Source: Chryseobacterium sp.
GTDB lineage: Bacteria > Bacteroidota > Bacteroidia > Flavobacteriales > Weeksellaceae
Length of the DNA: 64,000 nucleotides
Direction of reading: 5' to 3'
NCBI GenBank assembly: GCA_018260475.1
Contig: JAGLBA010000001.1
Location: forward strand, 255,314-319,313
Shown here: positions 35,486 to 43,723 of the stretch, one piece after another
Position numbering within the stretch: position 1 is the stretch's first letter
Layout of the letters: every line of letters begins with the position of its first letter
Notes under the pieces: model-generated
What the model saw: the letters and a program-made list of their open reading frames with translations, nothing else
Told to the model about the DNA's origin: nothing
Database searches by the model: none
Translations under genes and position numbers: made by a program

Positions 35486-37330
35486 ATGAAAATCCGACTT
35501 TTATTCATACTCACACTCTTTGCAGCGGTGTTTTCTGCACAACAAGGGCCTTATTATCATCAATATGCCAAATATAAAATGGATATTGATGTAGACGCCG
35601 CCAATTTTACTTACCAAGGGAAACAAACGCTCACTTACACGAACAATTCCCCAGAGGAACTAAAGGTGGCGTACTTCCATTTGTATTGGAATGCCTTCCG
35701 ATCCGGCTCTATCATGGATCAGCGGGTGCAAAGTCAAGGTAAAAACGGCGACAGTCGTTTACAAAAAGAAGGAATTTCTCGCTTGGCTTCCATCCCAAAG
35801 GAACAGGAAGGCGCGCAAAATATTCATTGGATCAAACAAAATGGCAAGGATTTAAAATTTGAAATCCAAGGAACGGTAATGAAAGTGGAGTTGGCGGAAC
35901 CCATTAAGCCAAAATCTTCTACCACTTTCACGATGGAATGGGATGCCAATATCCCGATGCAGATACGCCGTGCCGGCCGCAACAACCGCGAAGGCATTGA
36001 TATGACCATGACCCAATGGTACCCGAAAATTGCTGAATACGACTACGATGGCTGGGCAACTTTTGATTATGTGGGCAGGGAGTTTCATGCGCCGTTTGCA
36101 GATTTCGATGTGAATATTAAAATAGACAAAGATTACATCATCGGAGCCGGCGGAACGCTGGAAAATCCACTTGAAGTGAAAGGTTATAATGCCAATGCGA
36201 ATGTAAAATTTGACCAAAATCAAAAATCCACTTGGCACTGGACGGCAAAAAACATCCTGGATTTTGCATGGGCGGCAGACCGTGATTATTCCGTGGATAG
36301 TTTCACGATTTTAGATGGACCGAAAGTTTATTTGGTTTACCAAAAATCAGAAAAAACGGCTCTTTGGGAACAGGCTAAACCAAAAATCACACAATATTTC
36401 CAATTGATGAATGCCTCCTTTGGGAAATATGTTTACCCATCTTATGCCTTTATACAAGGGGGAGATGGTGGTATGGAATATGGGATGTGTACCATGATCC
36501 TAGGTGAGGCAAAAACTTTGGAAGATCTTTGTGGATTGATGTTCCACGAGGGTGCTCATTCTTGGTTTCAACAAATTTTAGCAACTAACGAGAGTATGCG
36601 CCCTTGGATGGATGAAGGTTTCACTTCTTACGCGGAAGACCTATGTATGTACCGTATCTTCCCGCCAAAAAATCCACAACCGAACCCTTTTACCGGCGCG
36701 CTGGATGGCTATCGGAAATTCGTAAAAACCGGAAAAGAAGAGCCAGCGGTTTGGTTGGGCGATCACCACGACGATGGTAGAGCCTATTCGGTAGCGAGTT
36801 ATACCAAAGGAGAAACTTACCTTATCCAGTTGGGGTACATCGTAGGCGAGCAGAATCTCTCTTTAATCATGAAAGAATATTATAGCCAATGGAAACTGAA
36901 GCACCCGACTGATCGGGATTTCCTGCATATCGCGCAGCAAATTTCTGGGATGGATTTGAAGTGGTTCCACCATTATTGGATCAATACTACGAAAAACATT
37001 GATTATAGCGTTAAAAATGTGGAGTACGGTTCTAATTCAACAAAAATCACTTTGGCAAACAACGGAGGAATCCCGATGCCAATCGATTTTTCGGTGATGA
37101 CTAAGGACAAAAAAGTGGTCTCCTACCATATCCCAATGAATATGACGCATGTTTGGAAGCAGAAAGACATCTATGGTGGCTACACTACTTTGGAGTTTTG
37201 GCCGTGGACACAGAAGGAATATTCCTTTACCATTCCTTATTCCAAAACGCAACTTTCGGCTTTGGGCATAGATTTTTCCCAAAGACTGGCAGATGTAAAT
37301 CCTGTAGATAATTTTGTGGAAGTAAAGTAA
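35486..37330 (+). CDS. M1-family metallopeptidase, secreted
   Basis: A 614-residue aminopeptidase-type enzyme with signal peptide MKIRLLFILTLFAAVFSAQQ. The substrate-anchoring loop is GGMEYGM. The zinc site HEGAH is His354, Glu355, His358, with the third ligand Glu377 in WMDEGF, the standard spacing. The N-terminal beta domain (about 25-230) matches M1 peptidases. It is probably periplasmic or secreted and trims peptides. A short AT-rich spacer separates it from coaX on the same strand. Confidence 0.94.
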   Translation: MKIRLLFILTLFAAVFSAQQGPYYHQYAKYKMDIDVDAANFTYQGKQTLTYTNNSPEELKVAYFHLYWNAFRSGSIMDQRVQSQGKNGDSRLQKEGISRLASIPKEQEGAQNIHWIKQNGKDLKFEIQGTVMKVELAEPIKPKSSTTFTMEWDANIPMQIRRAGRNNREGIDMTMTQWYPKIAEYDYDGWATFDYVGREFHAPFADFDVNIKIDKDYIIGAGGTLENPLEVKGYNANANVKFDQNQKSTWHWTAKNILDFAWAADRDYSVDSFTILDGPKVYLVYQKSEKTALWEQAKPKITQYFQLMNASFGKYVYPSYAFIQGGDGGMEYGMCTMILGEAKTLEDLCGLMFHEGAHSWFQQILATNESMRPWMDEGFTSYAEDLCMYRIFPPKNPQPNPFTGALDGYRKFVKTGKEEPAVWLGDHHDDGRAYSVASYTKGETYLIQLGYIVGEQNLSLIMKEYYSQWKLKHPTDRDFLHIAQQISGMDLKWFHHYWINTTKNIDYSVKNVEYGSNSTKITLANNGGIPMPIDFSVMTKDKKVVSYHIPMNMTHVWKQKDIYGGYTTLEFWPWTQKEYSFTIPYSKTQLSALGIDFSQRLADVNPVDNFVEVK

Positions 37331-37370
37331 GAATCAATTATCAATCATTGACAAATAACCATTTATAAAA

Positions 37371-38129
37371 GTGAATTCCATCGTCATCAACATTGGTAAT
37401 ACCAACATCCGTTTCGGGCTTTTTTACCGGGATAACTGCGATGTTTCGTGGGTCATCAATACGAAACCTTACAAAACAAGCGACGAAATGCTACTTCAAT
37501 TTGGGATGATGTATCAAACGCACAATATTCAACCTGAGAAGATAGACCACATTATCATTGGGTCTGTAGTGCCGCAAATCACGCAGGATGTGGTGCGTGC
37601 CTTGAAAAAATTGCACGAGAAAACACCTATTTTGGTAGATCGCAATACGAAATCACCCGTGGAAGCCAAATCGAAACAAATGGGTACGGACATCTACGCC
37701 AATCTCGTTGCGGCGCACCACCTCTACCCCGGTAAAAAGAAAATAATTCTTGACTTTGGTACGGCACTCACGGCGAGTTGTATTGATGAAAAGGGTGAAA
37801 CATTAGGCGTCATCATCGCCCCGGGGATCATTACCGCGCTAAACTCTCTCGTCCAGCAAACAGCACAACTCCCTGAAATTGAATTGGTAAAACCAAAATC
37901 TGTTTTAGGATTAGACACCGTAACCTGTATGCAAAGCGGAATGGTGTATGGCTATCTCGGCATGGTAGAAGGCTTCATAGACCGCATCAACGCGGAGGTA
38001 AATTCCGATTGCTTCGTCATCGCTACCGGCGGCGTTTCGCATGTTTATAAACCATTAACGGAAAAAATAAATGTCGCTGATAAACTGCACACGCTGAAAG
38101 GTTTATATTTTTTGGGTAAGAATTTGTAG
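37371..38129 (+). CDS. coaX: Type III pantothenate kinase, GTG start
   Basis: Phosphorylates pantothenate, the first step of CoA synthesis. The 252 residues fit CoaX. The phosphate-binding motif is INIGNTNIRFGLF (residues 6-18), and DFGTALTASCIDEKGETLG (about 124-142) is the second ATPase-fold motif. The start is a GTG, because no ATG lies before the phosphate motif. CoaBC, which acts next in the pathway, is encoded at 60.1-61.3 kb. Confidence 0.95.
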   Translation: MNSIVINIGNTNIRFGLFYRDNCDVSWVINTKPYKTSDEMLLQFGMMYQTHNIQPEKIDHIIIGSVVPQITQDVVRALKKLHEKTPILVDRNTKSPVEAKSKQMGTDIYANLVAAHHLYPGKKKIILDFGTALTASCIDEKGETLGVIIAPGIITALNSLVQQTAQLPEIELVKPKSVLGLDTVTCMQSGMVYGYLGMVEGFIDRINAEVNSDCFVIATGGVSHVYKPLTEKINVADKLHTLKGLYFLGKNL

Positions 38130-38141
38130 AGGATTTTATCA

Positions 38142-38559
38142 ATGAAGGAATTCGACAAACTCAGTTTAGAGAATGCATACCGGCTTTTTGGAAGTCGGCG
38201 ATATAGATAATATTGAAGTCGTAACCACAAAGGGGTTGCCACAGATTCACAACTATCTGTGTGATGGTTTGTACGATTTTGCCAGACAAATCCGTGATAA
38301 TAATATTTCTAAAGGCGGCTTTCGGATGCGACAGCACTTTATCTAAACGAGATTTTACTAAAAAGCGAGCAAATGCCAGTAGATTCTTATGAGCAAATCA
38401 TAAGGAAATATGTAGAAATATGTCAAATAGAATATCGCTCACCTTTTATAGATGGCAACGGCAGGACTATGCGCATTTGAGATACTAGAAAAAAACCTTC
38501 CGGAGAGGGTAGGTGACCGCGAAATCATCTTCAAGGAATCTTACTATTACGAAGGATAA
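38142..38559 (+). pseudogene. Fic-family protein adenylyltransferase, broken
   Basis: A Fic gene shattered by frameshifts and an internal deletion. In order: [16 protein letters not shown] (frame 1), [20 protein letters not shown] to NNISKGGFR (frame 2), [20 protein letters not shown] to IDGNGRTMRI and a stop (frame 3), then LEKNLPERVGDREIIFKESY to YYYEG and a stop. The Fic core reads SPFIDGNGRTMR, so the catalytic His of HPFx(D/E)GNGR is Ser. The middle of the C-terminal half (the stretch usually before VDDREVIFKG) is missing. Intact relatives are about 200 residues. No function is expected. Confidence 0.85.
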
Positions 38560-38576
38560 GAAAGAGAAATTAGGCG

Positions 38577-39008
38577 TTACCTCTTCCCCCGAAAAAATTC
38601 TTTTACGATCTCCGCACATTCGTTTTCCAAAATCCCAATGGTGAGTTCTGTTTTGGGATGAAGTGAAATATTTTTGTTTATGAAGCCTCGTTGCTCATCC
38701 CGCGTGCCGATGACTACGCGTGAAATCTGCGACCACGCCAGCGCTCCGGCGCACATCACGCAGGGCTCCAAAGTGATGTACATGGTGCAGTTTTTCAAAT
38801 ATTTGCCGCCTAAAAACTCTGCAGATGAGGTGATGGCCTGCATTTCAGCATGAGCCGTTACATCATTTAAGGTTTCCGTCAGGTTATGTGCTTTCGCGAT
38901 GATTTGCCCGTTGGATACCACCACGCAGCCCACAGGGATTTCGTCTTGATCAAATGCGGCTTCTGCCTCGCGGTAGGCGAGCTTCATAAAATATTCGTCG
39001 GTAAACAT
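38577..39008 (-). CDS. tadA: tRNA-specific adenosine deaminase
   Basis: Deaminates A34 to inosine in tRNA-Arg(ACG). The 143-residue protein MFTDEYFMKLAYREAEAAFD starts at 39008; the longer open frame upstream overlaps the next gene and its terminator. The zinc site is HAEMQAI with catalytic Glu and the PCVMCAGAL Cys pair. A -7 box TAAATTTG lies only 13 bases before the ATG, so the mRNA may be leaderless. Confidence 0.95.
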   Translation of the reverse strand: MFTDEYFMKLAYREAEAAFDQDEIPVGCVVVSNGQIIAKAHNLTETLNDVTAHAEMQAITSSAEFLGGKYLKNCTMYITLEPCVMCAGALAWSQISRVVIGTRDEQRGFINKNISLHPKTELTIGILENECAEIVKEFFRGKR

Positions 39009-39013
39009 GGCTT

Positions 39014-39040
39014 CAAATTTAACCAAAAAAAAACACCCAA
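39014..39040 (-). promoter_or_regulatory. tadA promoter overlapping a terminator
   Basis: TAAATTTG (39014-39021, complement) with TTG (39038-39040, complement) 16 bases upstream, slightly short spacing. The TTG lies in the loop side of the upstream gene's terminator hairpin. Confidence 0.4.
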
Positions 39041-39051
39041 TTCGGGTGTTT
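39031..39051 (-). terminator. Terminator after the DUF6702-type gene
   Basis: Perfect 8-base stem AAACACCC / GGGTGTTT with a short loop and a long T-run on the minus strand. Confidence 0.85.
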
Positions 39052-39075
39052 ACTATTTTTATATTGGTGTTGACT

Positions 39076-39546
39076 TTAAAAATCAATTTCGTTGGTTTCG
39101 TGACCCCTGGAGAAGGACATCGTCTTTTGTTTCCCTTTGTAGGCCACATTCAGCACATTATTTTGTTTTGGGAATGTTTCCAAAAGAATTGTGTTGCGGA
39201 TTTTCAATTTGTCGATGCTCTCCACGCCGCCCGTTTCGTAGTACACCCACACGGATTCGCCGTTTACCTGGCTACCTGTGAAGGTTAGGTTTTTCGGTGC
39301 GCCATTTACAAAAACATCTATATTTTTGTTCACATATTTTTTCACTTCTGCTTCAAAAGCCGCTGTGCTAGGGTCGATTTTTATGGCGTTAGAAACATGA
39401 TCTGTATTCATTTTCGTGGTAAACTTCAGGCTTTTACTGCCTTCCACATAATCAACCTTCGTCATGGAAGAGTAGAAATCTGCGACTGCAAAACTCATCA
39501 TAGCGAAGAGTGCGAATAAGCAGGATATGTATAGGTATTTTTTCAT
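39076..39546 (-). CDS. DUF6702-type secreted protein
   Basis: A 156-residue protein with signal peptide MKKYLYISCLFALFAMMSFA. The start is set at 39546 because the open frame upstream adds no signal-like sequence. The mature part is a small beta-rich domain (TKVDYVEGSKSLKFTTKMNT, then DVFVNGAPKNLTF, VYYETGGVESIDKLKIRNTI), which I recall as DUF6702, often near M1 peptidases in flavobacteria. The function is unknown. A -7 box TAAATTTG is at 39603-39610. Confidence 0.75.
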   Translation of the reverse strand: MKKYLYISCLFALFAMMSFAVADFYSSMTKVDYVEGSKSLKFTTKMNTDHVSNAIKIDPSTAAFEAEVKKYVNKNIDVFVNGAPKNLTFTGSQVNGESVWVYYETGGVESIDKLKIRNTILLETFPKQNNVLNVAYKGKQKTMSFSRGHETNEIDF

Positions 39547-39617
39547 TTTGTGTACATTTAATGTTAAACTTCTCAACAATAATTTAACATTTATTCTATT
39601 GACAAATTTAATGCCAA

Positions 39618-40373
39618 CTAAAAGTTAACATTCACCGAATACTTGTCATAAAACGCCTTGATATGGGCCACAGCCTCATCGGCAGTATCCACAACACGGT
39701 AGAGGTGGAGGTCTTGCTCAGAAATCAGACCGTTGTTCAGGAGCGTATTTTTAAACCAGTCCAAAAGCCCGCCCCAAAATTCTGTGCCAACTAATACGAT
39801 TGGGAAACGCCCGATTTTTTTTGTTTGAATTAAAGTAAGAGCTTCCATAAGTTCATCCAAAGTACCAAAGCCGCCCGGCATCACCACGAACCCTTGAGAA
39901 TATTTCACGAAAACAACTTTTCGCACGAAGAAATAATCAAAATCCATCGAGTAGTCTTTATCCAAATAGGGGTTAAAGTGCTGTTCGAAAGGGAGTTCTA
40001 TATTCAAACCGATGGATTTTCCGCCGGCGATGTGCGCACCTTTGTTGCCCGCTTCCATGATTCCGGGACCGCCACCGGTTATTATTCCAAAGCCCAACTG
40101 CGTAATCTTCTCCGCAATTTCCGTGGCCACTTGGTAGTACTTGTCTTCTGGTTTCAGTCTTGCGGATCCGAAGATGGAAACACAAGGACCCACCTCTGCC
40201 AGTTTTTCGTAGCCTTGCACCAGCTCGGCCATAACTTTGAACACCATCCAACTGTCTTTGGTAATGGTCTCGTCCCAGGATTTTTGGCGGAAACTTTCTT
40301 TCAGACGGCCTTCCTCGGTTTCTACCAGAGGATTTATGAGACTTTCGTCCAGTTTTTTATTTCGATCTTTCAT
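39618..40373 (-). CDS. LOG-family protein (TIGR00730 Rossmann fold)
   Basis: A 251-residue member of the LOG family; characterised members release the base from nucleoside 5'-monophosphates. Both family motifs are present: GGGPGIMEAGNKGA (about 100-113) and PGGFGTLDELMEALTLIQT (about 166-184). The N-terminus is longer than plant LOG enzymes, and the substrate in bacteria is uncertain. It lies 73 bases after the MurU-like gene on the same strand and may be read from the same transcript. Confidence 0.88.
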   Translation of the reverse strand: MKDRNKKLDESLINPLVETEEGRLKESFRQKSWDETITKDSWMVFKVMAELVQGYEKLAEVGPCVSIFGSARLKPEDKYYQVATEIAEKITQLGFGIITGGGPGIMEAGNKGAHIAGGKSIGLNIELPFEQHFNPYLDKDYSMDFDYFFVRKVVFVKYSQGFVVMPGGFGTLDELMEALTLIQTKKIGRFPIVLVGTEFWGGLLDWFKNTLLNNGLISEQDLHLYRVVDTADEAVAHIKAFYDKYSVNVNF

Positions 40374-40446
40374 TGTTTTATGTCAATTTCGCAAAAAGTG
40401 TTTTCAATTTTATTAAAAAAGAATCAACTGCGATTATTTTTGAATT

Positions 40447-41160
40447 TTATTTAAAATAAAGCTCCGCCTCGGTCACGGATTCCGGGCGTCCTACATCTAT
40501 CAGTTTTGCCTTGTGCTGGTAACCTCGGATTCTCTCGGTGTGCATCATATCTAAGTATTCCTCCATGATGGAGAATTTTCCGGTTCTTTTTATTTTGTTA
40601 AAAATAATCGGGTTGATGCAGTGTATTCCGCTGAAAGCCAATGGTCTAAAGCCTTTATTAAATTCCGCGAGACGCTGCTCGCCGGTCTGTACATTAAGCC
40701 AGCCACGCAGCATCATTTCCTCGTTGAACAGGAGTTTCCGCGAACTGTTTCTGTCCGATACGGCAAGCGTTACAAAATCCAATCTTTCTTTGTGAAATCG
40801 TACCAGCCCGTCTATATTTAAGTCCGTGAGTATGTCGGCATTCATGATGATGAAATCTTCGCCGTGGTTCAGGAACCGCTTAGCAAATACCAGTCCGCCG
40901 CCGGTTTCCAGAAGTTCGGCCCGCTCATCGGAAAGTTCTATGTTGGCTCCGAAATTATCATTTTTTTGAAGAAAATCTTTAATCTGCAAACCAAAATGAT
41001 GGATGTTGACCACGAAATCATTAATCCCAAAACTTTGCAGGAATTTGATGTTTCTTTCCAATAGCGGCACGCCGTTCACGGGTACAAGCGCTTTGGGATG
41101 TTCGTCGGTAAAGGGTTTCAGGCGGGTGCCTTTTCCGGCAGCAAATAGGAGGGCTTTCAT
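40447..41160 (-). CDS. MurU-like sugar-1-phosphate nucleotidyltransferase
   Basis: A 237-residue nucleotidyltransferase: signature AAGKGTRLKPFTDEHPKALV (residues 7-26), GGGLVFA (about 88-94) and the metal-binding MNADILTD (about 106-113). The sequence is closest in pattern to MurU, which makes UDP-MurNAc from MurNAc 1-phosphate in cell-wall recycling. Its neighbours two genes upstream (AmgK-like kinase) and one upstream (RapZ C-terminal domain) support that role. Other NDP-sugars remain possible. Confidence 0.82.
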   Translation of the reverse strand: MKALLFAAGKGTRLKPFTDEHPKALVPVNGVPLLERNIKFLQSFGINDFVVNIHHFGLQIKDFLQKNDNFGANIELSDERAELLETGGGLVFAKRFLNHGEDFIIMNADILTDLNIDGLVRFHKERLDFVTLAVSDRNSSRKLLFNEEMMLRGWLNVQTGEQRLAEFNKGFRPLAFSGIHCINPIIFNKIKRTGKFSIMEEYLDMMHTERIRGYQHKAKLIDVGRPESVTEAELYFK

Positions 41161-41175
41161 TTTTTATAGTTGATA

Positions 41176-41207
41176 AATGATGAATGATTTTAATGATGAA
41201 TGATTTT
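41176..41207. repeat. Two tandem copies of a 16-base unit
   Basis: AATGATGAATGATTTT occurs twice head to tail between the MurU-like gene and the RapZ-C gene. Three ATCAACC-type copies lie just after (about 41225-41242). Similar short AT-rich strings fill other gaps in this window (37331-37370, 45832-45858). Confidence 0.7.
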
Positions 41208-41234
41208 TACCGATGATTGTATAACCATCAACCA

Positions 41235-41648
41235 TCAACCAATATTCAGTTGCGGTTGTTCGTCGTGGGTGATTTTAACTTTGGCTTGCGGATATTTCTT
41301 GCGGATAAAGTCGGCAATGTAGTTCGCGGAATAAACCGAACGGTGCTGTCCGCCCGTGCATCCAAAATTAATTTGAAGATTCTCAAATCCTCGATCTAAA
41401 TAATCCTCGATATTGATTGATACGATGATTTCCACGGCAGTCAAAAACTCATTGATTTTGGTTTTCTCTTTAAGGTAAGTTTTCACGGCTTCGTCGGCGC
41501 CGGTTTGTTCCTTATATTCTTCGATCCTCCCGGGATTCAGGATGCCACGGCAGTCGAACACAAAGCCCCCTCCGTTCCCGGTATCATCCTTTGGGACGCC
41601 TCCTTTTTTGTAAGAAAAACTATGAATGTCTATGTTTAAGTTGCTCAT
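41235..41648 (-). CDS. Stand-alone RapZ C-terminal domain protein
   Basis: A 137-residue protein equal to the C-terminal half of RapZ, without the N-terminal kinase-like domain. Landmarks: FVFDCRGILNPGR (about 28-40) and INFGCTGGQHRSVYSANYIA (about 94-113), the GCTGGxHRS motif. In E. coli this half binds glucosamine 6-phosphate and carries the RNA- and partner-binding part. It starts 2 bases after the AmgK-like kinase gene, and the MurU-like gene follows, so it may sense an amino-sugar phosphate (inference). The open frame upstream lies within the kinase gene and is rejected. Confidence 0.88.
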   Translation of the reverse strand: MSNLNIDIHSFSYKKGGVPKDDTGNGGGFVFDCRGILNPGRIEEYKEQTGADEAVKTYLKEKTKINEFLTAVEIIVSINIEDYLDRGFENLQINFGCTGGQHRSVYSANYIADFIRKKYPQAKVKITHDEQPQLNIG

Positions 41649-41650
41649 TT

Positions 41651-42679
41651 TTAAGTTGATTTTAGATTTAGGATTTCTTTTATTTTTTCTTTTATGGAAT
41701 TTTTCCCAAGCTGAAGGATTACTTTTTGAAGTTCTGGGAAATCCGCCATTTGCTCCCATTCTTGGGCAAATTCTGTCAAATTTTTAATTCCTTGCGGAAG
41801 GCTTTGGATGAAATGTGGCTTCCGTTGTACAAGCCCACGCAGCCCGTAGGCACCCAGTACCTGTAGAAATCTCATCAGCTGAAGTGGCTTCACCGAAACT
41901 TTTAGTTGATGTCTTTCTGGCTCGTTTTGATAAAGTGAAATAAAATAATTCAGCATCTCCGTTTTGAAATCTTCGGGGAAGTTTGCTTTGGCTTGATAAA
42001 GAAACGAAATGGCGTCATACATCGCCGGGCCTTCCATCGCCGCCTGATAATCAATAAAAGAAACGGCATCGTCGTTATCTACCAAAATATTTCTCGATTG
42101 GAAATCCCGAATCATCAAAACTTTAGGTTCTATATCTTCGATTTGTCCGGCGATGATTTGAAACTCTTTTAACAATAATGATTTGTGATAGTGAAGGTCC
42201 AAAACATCCGCGATGAAGTTTTTAAAATAATAAAGATCGTGCGTCACGGGTAGGGCGTCATATCTTTCGTACTCGAAGGTTTTTTTTACATCAAATTTAC
42301 CTTTGGTGGCTTGCTGAAGCGCAAACAATTTTTCTAAAACCTGTTTTACCAAAGCCTTTACCCTGGCGGATAGTCCTTCTGTACTTATGATTTCTGATAG
42401 GGAGTGGTCGCCAAGAAATTGTTGGATATACATTTTCCGGTCTGGCGAGATCGCCGATATTTCTGGTGTGTTGAGTTTTAAGTTTGAAAAAAGGTCGCTG
42501 AAATAGAAAAAAGCCTCGTTCTCGCGCAGGTTTTGGTTAGAAGTGATGACCTGTTTTCTGTTGCCCGAGGTAGCGATGAAGTTGATGCGTTCGGAGCCGC
42601 TCTGTGGCAAAGCCCTGAATTCATCGGCTTTTTGCCCGGTTTGTTGCTCAAAAAAATGTAGCGCCTTCTGCTGAATCAT
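41651..42679 (-). CDS. AmgK-like sugar kinase (APH fold)
   Basis: A 342-residue aminoglycoside-phosphotransferase-fold kinase. The catalytic loop reads IRDFQSRNILV (about 190-200), keeping the essential Asp and Asn of the HxDxxxxN pattern, and IDYQAAM (about 208-214) holds the metal-binding Asp. The pattern fits AmgK, the MurNAc/GlcNAc 1-kinase of cell-wall recycling, and the context agrees: a MurU-like enzyme lies two genes downstream. It is first in the operon, with a -7 box 15 bases before its ATG, facing the exosortase gene. Confidence 0.82.
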   Translation of the reverse strand: MIQQKALHFFEQQTGQKADEFRALPQSGSERINFIATSGNRKQVITSNQNLRENEAFFYFSDLFSNLKLNTPEISAISPDRKMYIQQFLGDHSLSEIISTEGLSARVKALVKQVLEKLFALQQATKGKFDVKKTFEYERYDALPVTHDLYYFKNFIADVLDLHYHKSLLLKEFQIIAGQIEDIEPKVLMIRDFQSRNILVDNDDAVSFIDYQAAMEGPAMYDAISFLYQAKANFPEDFKTEMLNYFISLYQNEPERHQLKVSVKPLQLMRFLQVLGAYGLRGLVQRKPHFIQSLPQGIKNLTEFAQEWEQMADFPELQKVILQLGKNSIKEKIKEILNLKST

Positions 42680-42686
42680 AATGCCA

Positions 42687-42726
42687 CAAATATAATGAAT
42701 TACAAGTTTCTAAATTTTTATATTTG
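42687..42726. promoter_or_regulatory. Divergent promoter pair amgK-like / exosortase F
   Basis: TATATTTG occurs on both strands of this 48-base gap: at 42687-42694 (complement) for the kinase, 15 bases before its ATG, and at 42719-42726 (+) for the exosortase, 9-12 bases before ATGs at 42728 and 42731. Both transcripts would have almost no leader. No -33 TTG is seen at normal spacing. Confidence 0.45.
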
Positions 42727-42727
42727 C

Positions 42728-43255
42728 ATGATGTTCGACGACTTCAAACCTGTATTAAAAATTCTTTTGCGCTTCGTAGCTATTTATGTCGCGCTCATTC
42801 TGCTGTACCAGTTTTACCTGAACGGGCAGCCGGGTTTGGATGGGTTTTCAAAATGGGTGGGTGCGCAGGTGAGTGCGTTGCAGAATTCGTTGGGCTATCC
42901 CACGGTCATGCGTGAGGATGTCAAATTCAAAACATCTTATTTCATCGTGAATGGGCAATGTCCGTCTCGAATGGTGGAAGGTTGCAACGCGCTTTCCATC
43001 ATGTTTTTGTTTCTGGCATTTGTCTTTGCATTTTACCGTGGAAAAAAGACTTTTGTTTTTGCGATTGTAGGTTTAGTGATTTTGCATATTATGAATGTGC
43101 TCCGTATTGCGGGACTGAATATGGTCTATTTCAAAGGGGCGAAATATTTCAAAATAGGTCACGATTATTTTTTTCCGGCGATTATCTATGGAACGGTGGT
43201 GGTGCTTTGGATTATTTGGATTAAATTTTTTGCGCTGAAAGATGAAGTTAATTAA
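42728..43255 (+). CDS. xrtF: Exosortase family protein XrtF
   Basis: A 175-residue polytopic membrane protein of the exosortase F type. The transpeptidase triad is visible: Cys86 in EGCNALS, Arg126 in NVLRIAG and His145 in GHDYFFP. There are about five helices. Exosortases cut C-terminal sorting signals of secreted proteins; the XrtF substrates are unknown to me and none is visible here. The start is placed at 42728 because the frame upstream includes the promoter box (42719-42726). The next gene overlaps by 14 bases. Confidence 0.9.
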   Translation: MMFDDFKPVLKILLRFVAIYVALILLYQFYLNGQPGLDGFSKWVGAQVSALQNSLGYPTVMREDVKFKTSYFIVNGQCPSRMVEGCNALSIMFLFLAFVFAFYRGKKTFVFAIVGLVILHIMNVLRIAGLNMVYFKGAKYFKIGHDYFFPAIIYGTVVVLWIIWIKFFALKDEVN

Positions 43256-43679
43256 TTGGATTTTTGTTGCTTTCGGCGTTGCAGGATTGATAGGAGTACG
43301 CGTTTTTGAAGACCGCCTGTTCTATGATCCTTTTTTAGATTTTTTTCATGCAGAAAACAAATCCATCCTTCCAAAATTCGAATGGATTCCGCTAATTTTC
43401 GGGCATCTTTTTCGCTTTATACTCAATTTATTTTTCTCACTCGTGGTGGTGCATTTTCTTTTCAAGAATAAAAAATGGACAGTCCAGGCGGCCGCGCTTA
43501 TTGTCATCGTTTTTGCGCTTACATTTCCGGTGTATCTATATTGTGTGACAACCAATTTTAACATTGGACTTTTGTTCTCATTTTTTATCCGAAGATTTGT
43601 GATTCAGCCATTGGCGCTGCTCTTAATAGTGCCGCTATTTTATTACCGCAAAAGTTTATTCGAGAAAAAGGGAAGGTAA
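43242..43679 (+). CDS. Exosortase F system-associated membrane protein
   Basis: A 145-residue protein with four hydrophobic helices (about 5-20, 48-72, 80-100 and 105-135) and the acidic loop FEDRLFYDPFLDFFHAENKS. It matches the small protein that always follows XrtF in flavobacteria (exosortase F-associated family). It is coupled to xrtF by a 14-base overlap. The function is unknown. An inverted repeat ATTCGTATT / AATACGAAT (43681-43689, 43716-43724) follows and may end both convergent transcripts. Confidence 0.85.
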   Translation: MKLINWIFVAFGVAGLIGVRVFEDRLFYDPFLDFFHAENKSILPKFEWIPLIFGHLFRFILNLFFSLVVVHFLFKNKKWTVQAAALIVIVFALTFPVYLYCVTTNFNIGLLFSFFIRRFVIQPLALLLIVPLFYYRKSLFEKKGR

Positions 43680-43723
43680 AATTCGTATTTAGGTGATTAA
43701 TTCAAATCCATGAATAATACGAA

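Noticed and set aside
39009..39149. A 47-residue N-terminal extension of TadA
   Set aside because: It reads through a terminator hairpin and into the neighbouring gene. TadA proteins normally start near MFTDEYFMKLA.
41649..41759. A 37-residue N-terminal extension of the RapZ-C protein
   Set aside because: It is an out-of-frame reading of the kinase gene end and carries no RapZ kinase-like motif.
42695..42727. An upstream ATG for exosortase F at 42695
   Set aside because: It would make the promoter box at 42719-42726 coding and adds residues not expected before the first helix.
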